Below are positions 61,457 to 64,000 of a stretch of 64,000 nucleotides of DNA, in pieces. Source of the DNA: Gammaproteobacteria bacterium (GTDB lineage: Bacteria; Pseudomonadota; Gammaproteobacteria; Pseudomonadales; Azotimanducaceae); the NCBI GenBank assembly GCA_009841635.1, contig VXLJ01000007.1:166071-230070 (forward strand), given 5' to 3'. The translations under genes were made by a program, and so were the position numbers. Position 1 is the first letter of the stretch, and every line of letters begins with the position of its first letter. A model generated the notes under the pieces. The model worked only from the letters and a program-made list of their open reading frames with translations, searched no databases and was not told the origin of the DNA.

Positions 61457-63123
61457 ATCTGGCTATGGCCCGCGTTCAACAATCGGCATGGCTGGTAGCG
61501 TGTGCTCTTGCAATGTTGGTCAGCACGCCGCTGTTGGCCCAAGTCACGGCCACGCTAAGTGCCGACGTGATCGTTGAATTTGAAACAGTGACACTCTCGG
61601 TGAAAGATCGCAGTGGTAGCAATGCGCAACCCGATTTTTCGGTATTAAGCAACGATTTCGAGATGTCGCAAGTCTCAACTAATTCTCAAATTTCAATCGT
61701 GAACGGTCGATATGACAGCGTCAAGGAGTGGAAGCTAGAACTGACGCCTAAGCGCACAGGTCGGGTCAATCTACCGCGTATTCCGTTTGGGAACCAAGCT
61801 ACCAACGCATTGCGTTTGCAGGTTAATCCAATATCTCAACGTGAACGTGACTATATTCGCAAAACTGCGTATTTCGAGACGCTAGTTTCGCATGAAGAGC
61901 AGTATCCGCAAACTGCTATTTATGTGACGCGACGCTTGCTCTATACAGAGCAAACACGTATTCCCTCCATCTCGCAACAAAAACAACTAGATATCGAAAA
62001 CGCAACAGTGTTGTCACTTGGTGGCCGTGAGTCATTGCGCGAACGGCATGACGATACCGAGTACTACGTCATGCAATGGCGTTATGTGGTGTTTGCGGAG
62101 AAAAGCGGTGAGATTCACATTCCAGGTGAAGCGACGCGCATTGGTATATACGGCAATCGATTCAGACCCCAAGTGCGCACCATCGTTGCTGACGCTAAAA
62201 CAATCAAAATCCTGCCTATTCCGGCGGAATATCCGCATGACAAGCCTTGGTTTCCTGCCTCGGACGTACGCTTGAGTCAAACATATGAACCCAACGACAT
62301 CGCCAGCCTTGTAGTTGGCGATGCATTGACTCGAACCATTGAAGTACAAGCGAAAAACAGTTACGAATCCGCTCTTCTGCCCGTCGAGCTAGGATCCATT
62401 GGCGGCATGCGTGTGTATCCCGAACTGGCTTCGGTGGAAACTGTGCTGCAAAACAATGAAGTTTGGGGTACTCAAAGCAGAACGTTCAACTTGATCCCAT
62501 TTGAGCATGGAAACGTCGTTTTACCCGTTTTCAGATTAATCTGGTGGGATGTCGACGCAAAACAGGTTCGCGAGTCGACGTTGCCTGCACTGACGTTAAC
62601 CACCGAAAGCCCTGCTCAACTGCCAGGCATGTCAGTAGATCGTGATGCGAGTGATGAGCGTGGTATGGCAAGCGATGCGACGTCAGATCTACAACCTCGG
62701 GAAGCCAGCATTTGGTTGTACGTATTTGCTGTTCTAGCTCTCATAGGCTGGCTCGTGGTTCTCCTTCTCTTGCTTCGTGAAAAACTAGCGTGGTGGCGAC
62801 AAAACAATCAAGAATCGGCCGCGAGCGTCGATTATTCTGCCGTCCGAAACGCATTGAGTCAGGCCGATCCAAGCATGTTGCGACAGGCTATTTTGCGGGT
62901 AACCGGGCGAAGCACTGGCGCGAATCCGGTACAAGTGCGACGTCTTCTATTAAGTGATCCCGACGGGCGTGAGCTGCTCCAGAAACTTGACCAAACTATT
63001 TACCACAACGAAGCCATTGATCTTCAATTCAACTTTAAGTATGTCAAACAAATAATTGATTCCATTAGTGAAAAATACATAGATAACACCAATCAAAACG
63101 ATGTTGAGGCACTGCTAACCTAA
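61450..63123 (+). CDS. batD: BatD-like oxygen-tolerance protein
   Basis: This 557-residue protein has a signal peptide (AWLVACALAMLVSTPLLA) followed by a large beta-rich periplasmic part starting VTATLSADVIVEFETVTLSV. That part contains DFEMSQVSTNSQISIVNGRYDSVKEWKLELTPKRTGRVNLPRI, the BatD repeat style. One membrane helix (about 415-440, WLYVFAVLALIGWLVVLLLLL) and a cytoplasmic tail close it. BatD proteins extend from the inner membrane and may interact with BatA/BatB rings. It ends the operon, overlapping batB/C by 7 bases. Confidence 0.9.
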   Translation: MVNLAMARVQQSAWLVACALAMLVSTPLLAQVTATLSADVIVEFETVTLSVKDRSGSNAQPDFSVLSNDFEMSQVSTNSQISIVNGRYDSVKEWKLELTPKRTGRVNLPRIPFGNQATNALRLQVNPISQRERDYIRKTAYFETLVSHEEQYPQTAIYVTRRLLYTEQTRIPSISQQKQLDIENATVLSLGGRESLRERHDDTEYYVMQWRYVVFAEKSGEIHIPGEATRIGIYGNRFRPQVRTIVADAKTIKILPIPAEYPHDKPWFPASDVRLSQTYEPNDIASLVVGDALTRTIEVQAKNSYESALLPVELGSIGGMRVYPELASVETVLQNNEVWGTQSRTFNLIPFEHGNVVLPVFRLIWWDVDAKQVRESTLPALTLTTESPAQLPGMSVDRDASDERGMASDATSDLQPREASIWLYVFAVLALIGWLVVLLLLLREKLAWWRQNNQESAASVDYSAVRNALSQADPSMLRQAILRVTGRSTGANPVQVRRLLLSDPDGRELLQKLDQTIYHNEAIDLQFNFKYVKQIIDSISEKYIDNTNQNDVEALLT

Positions 63124-63191
63124 TTGCAATGAAGGTGAGATTTGACTCGCTTTCTTATAATCAAATTACCTGTATTTCCCTCTTGTATGGC

Positions 63192-64000
63192 ATGAAAGCC
63201 GCCAATCACCAGGTCATTACGCAGACATACGACTGGTTAAAAGCGGGCCAGCGTTGCTGGTTATCGACCGTCGTAGCGACCTACGGCTCATCGCCACGCC
63301 CTGAAGGCTCGATGATGGTCTGCAATAGCGATGGTCACATCGTTGGCTCGTTATCAGGAGGTTGTGTCGAAGAAGATTTGGTTGATAAGCTAAAACAAGG
63401 GTTGTTGGCGAAATCACATGCTCAGTTTTTTCGATATGGCGAATCCGACGAAGAAGCGGAGCAGCTTGGTTTACCTTGTGGTGGCCATTTAGACATCGTC
63501 ATCGAGCCGTTGCAAGACGATGCAACTACGCTTAGTGATTTTGATCTGCTCACGTCGAGATTACAGGCAAGAAAGCTAGTCGAGAGGACCCTTGCGGTCG
63601 ATTCATCGCAACGGTCCATTCGTACAACCGATACACACGAACCTTTTTCGTACGACTACAGCGAACGAGTTCTTAAGCAAATCCACGGCCCTAGCCATCA
63701 ACTCTTCATTATTGGCGCAAGCATGGTCACGCAATACGTTGCGGAGCTCGCAGTTATGCTCGAATATCTTGTGACAGTATGTGACCCACGCGAGGAAATG
63801 TTGGATGAACTCAAAGTCGCGGGCATCGACAAGATATGCGATTTCCCTGACGACGTGATTCGCGAACGAGCCTACGATTCACAAACAGCCATCATCGCCC
63901 TCACCCATGACCCCCGCATCGACGACATGGGGTTGCTCGAAGCATTTGAAACAGATGCGTACTACATCGGTGCCATGGGTTCGTCCCGGACTTCTGCTAG
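63192..64000 (+). CDS. XdhC/CoxI-family protein, truncated by the window edge
   Basis: Reading from ATG 63192 gives at least 269 residues before the sequence ends. The N-terminal XdhC/CoxI domain is clear (STVVATYGSSPRPEGSMMVCNSDGHIVGSLSGGCVEEDLV, then GLPCGGHLDIVIEP). The C-terminal Rossmann-like part has LFIIGASMVTQYVAELAVMLEYLVTVCDPRE and IIALTHDPRIDDMGLLEAF...YIGAMGSSRT. XdhC proteins deliver sulfurated molybdenum cofactor to xanthine dehydrogenase-type enzymes. Whether a molybdo-enzyme gene follows cannot be seen. It is transcribed in the same direction as batD, 68 bases later. Confidence 0.92.
   Translation, partial: MKAANHQVITQTYDWLKAGQRCWLSTVVATYGSSPRPEGSMMVCNSDGHIVGSLSGGCVEEDLVDKLKQGLLAKSHAQFFRYGESDEEAEQLGLPCGGHLDIVIEPLQDDATTLSDFDLLTSRLQARKLVERTLAVDSSQRSIRTTDTHEPFSYDYSERVLKQIHGPSHQLFIIGASMVTQYVAELAVMLEYLVTVCDPREEMLDELKVAGIDKICDFPDDVIRERAYDSQTAIIALTHDPRIDDMGLLEAFETDAYYIGAMGSSRTSA

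Noticed and set aside
1-64000. Search for insertion sequences, prophage, toxin-antitoxin, restriction or CRISPR defence genes
   Set aside because: No transposase, integrase, phage structural, toxin-antitoxin, methyltransferase or Cas motifs were recognised in any frame, and no repeat-spacer pattern was seen.

Overview
The window looks like chromosomal DNA of a free-living, probably marine, gammaproteobacterium of roughly 50% GC. Supporting markers are oligopeptidase A, a 202-residue LexA with E. coli-like residue numbering, TopA with C-terminal zinc ribbons, class 2 PyrD, TatD, a soluble lytic transglycosylase, class I fumarase and a MoxR-Bat operon. The genus cannot be named from sequence alone. 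I see no rRNA, tRNA, CRISPR array, insertion sequence or prophage. Several genes appear to start at TTG or GTG, and four gene pairs overlap through such a start.

Left part (1-16.4 kb): a truncated prlC and a small rhodanese are followed by an acyl-CoA block. A leftward operon (zinc-ribbon/OB-fold protein, thiolase-like protein, double hot-dog hydratase) faces a rightward single-chain acyl-CoA carboxylase across a short gap that holds a 7-8-7 inverted repeat. A nitroreductase and a sodium:solute symporter follow the carboxylase. Next come a membrane-anchored TolB-like/TPR protein, an SDR, a tandem-domain CaiB/BaiF CoA-transferase and a phytanoyl-CoA dioxygenase-like protein.

Middle part (16.4-40 kb): GST, a degenerate metallo-beta-lactamase-fold protein, malonyl-CoA synthetase (with a possible tiny membrane ORF just after its stop), acetoacetyl-CoA synthetase, a cupin and class I fumarase. 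A tight three-gene cassette follows: an alpha/beta-hydrolase-fold protein lacking the nucleophile, a luciferase-like flavin monooxygenase and a flavin halogenase-like protein. Then come acyl-CoA dehydrogenase, a second GST, a sugar-type MFS (GPH) carrier and a type B carboxylesterase. A gene-poor, partly GC-rich patch carries a small secreted cysteine-rich protein. After it are a nucleoside hydrolase, a gap of nearly 1 kb, an enolase-superfamily dehydratase/racemase, a cytochrome c'-like lipoprotein, an orphan acyl-CoA carboxyltransferase and a second PhyH protein. Together these suggest import and oxidation of unusual acids, esters and sugar acids through CoA intermediates.

Right part (40-64 kb): mostly housekeeping and envelope genes. 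These are lexA with a plausible self-operator, topA, an unrecognised membrane protein, a universal stress protein, slt-tatD, enoyl-CoA hydratase, a thioredoxin-fold protein, a GNAT-S9 peptidase-ddl overlapping run, an SPFH protein, a bidirectional terminator, an ammonium channel, pyrD, the moxR-DUF58-DUF4381-batA-batB/C-batD operon, and a truncated XdhC-family gene.
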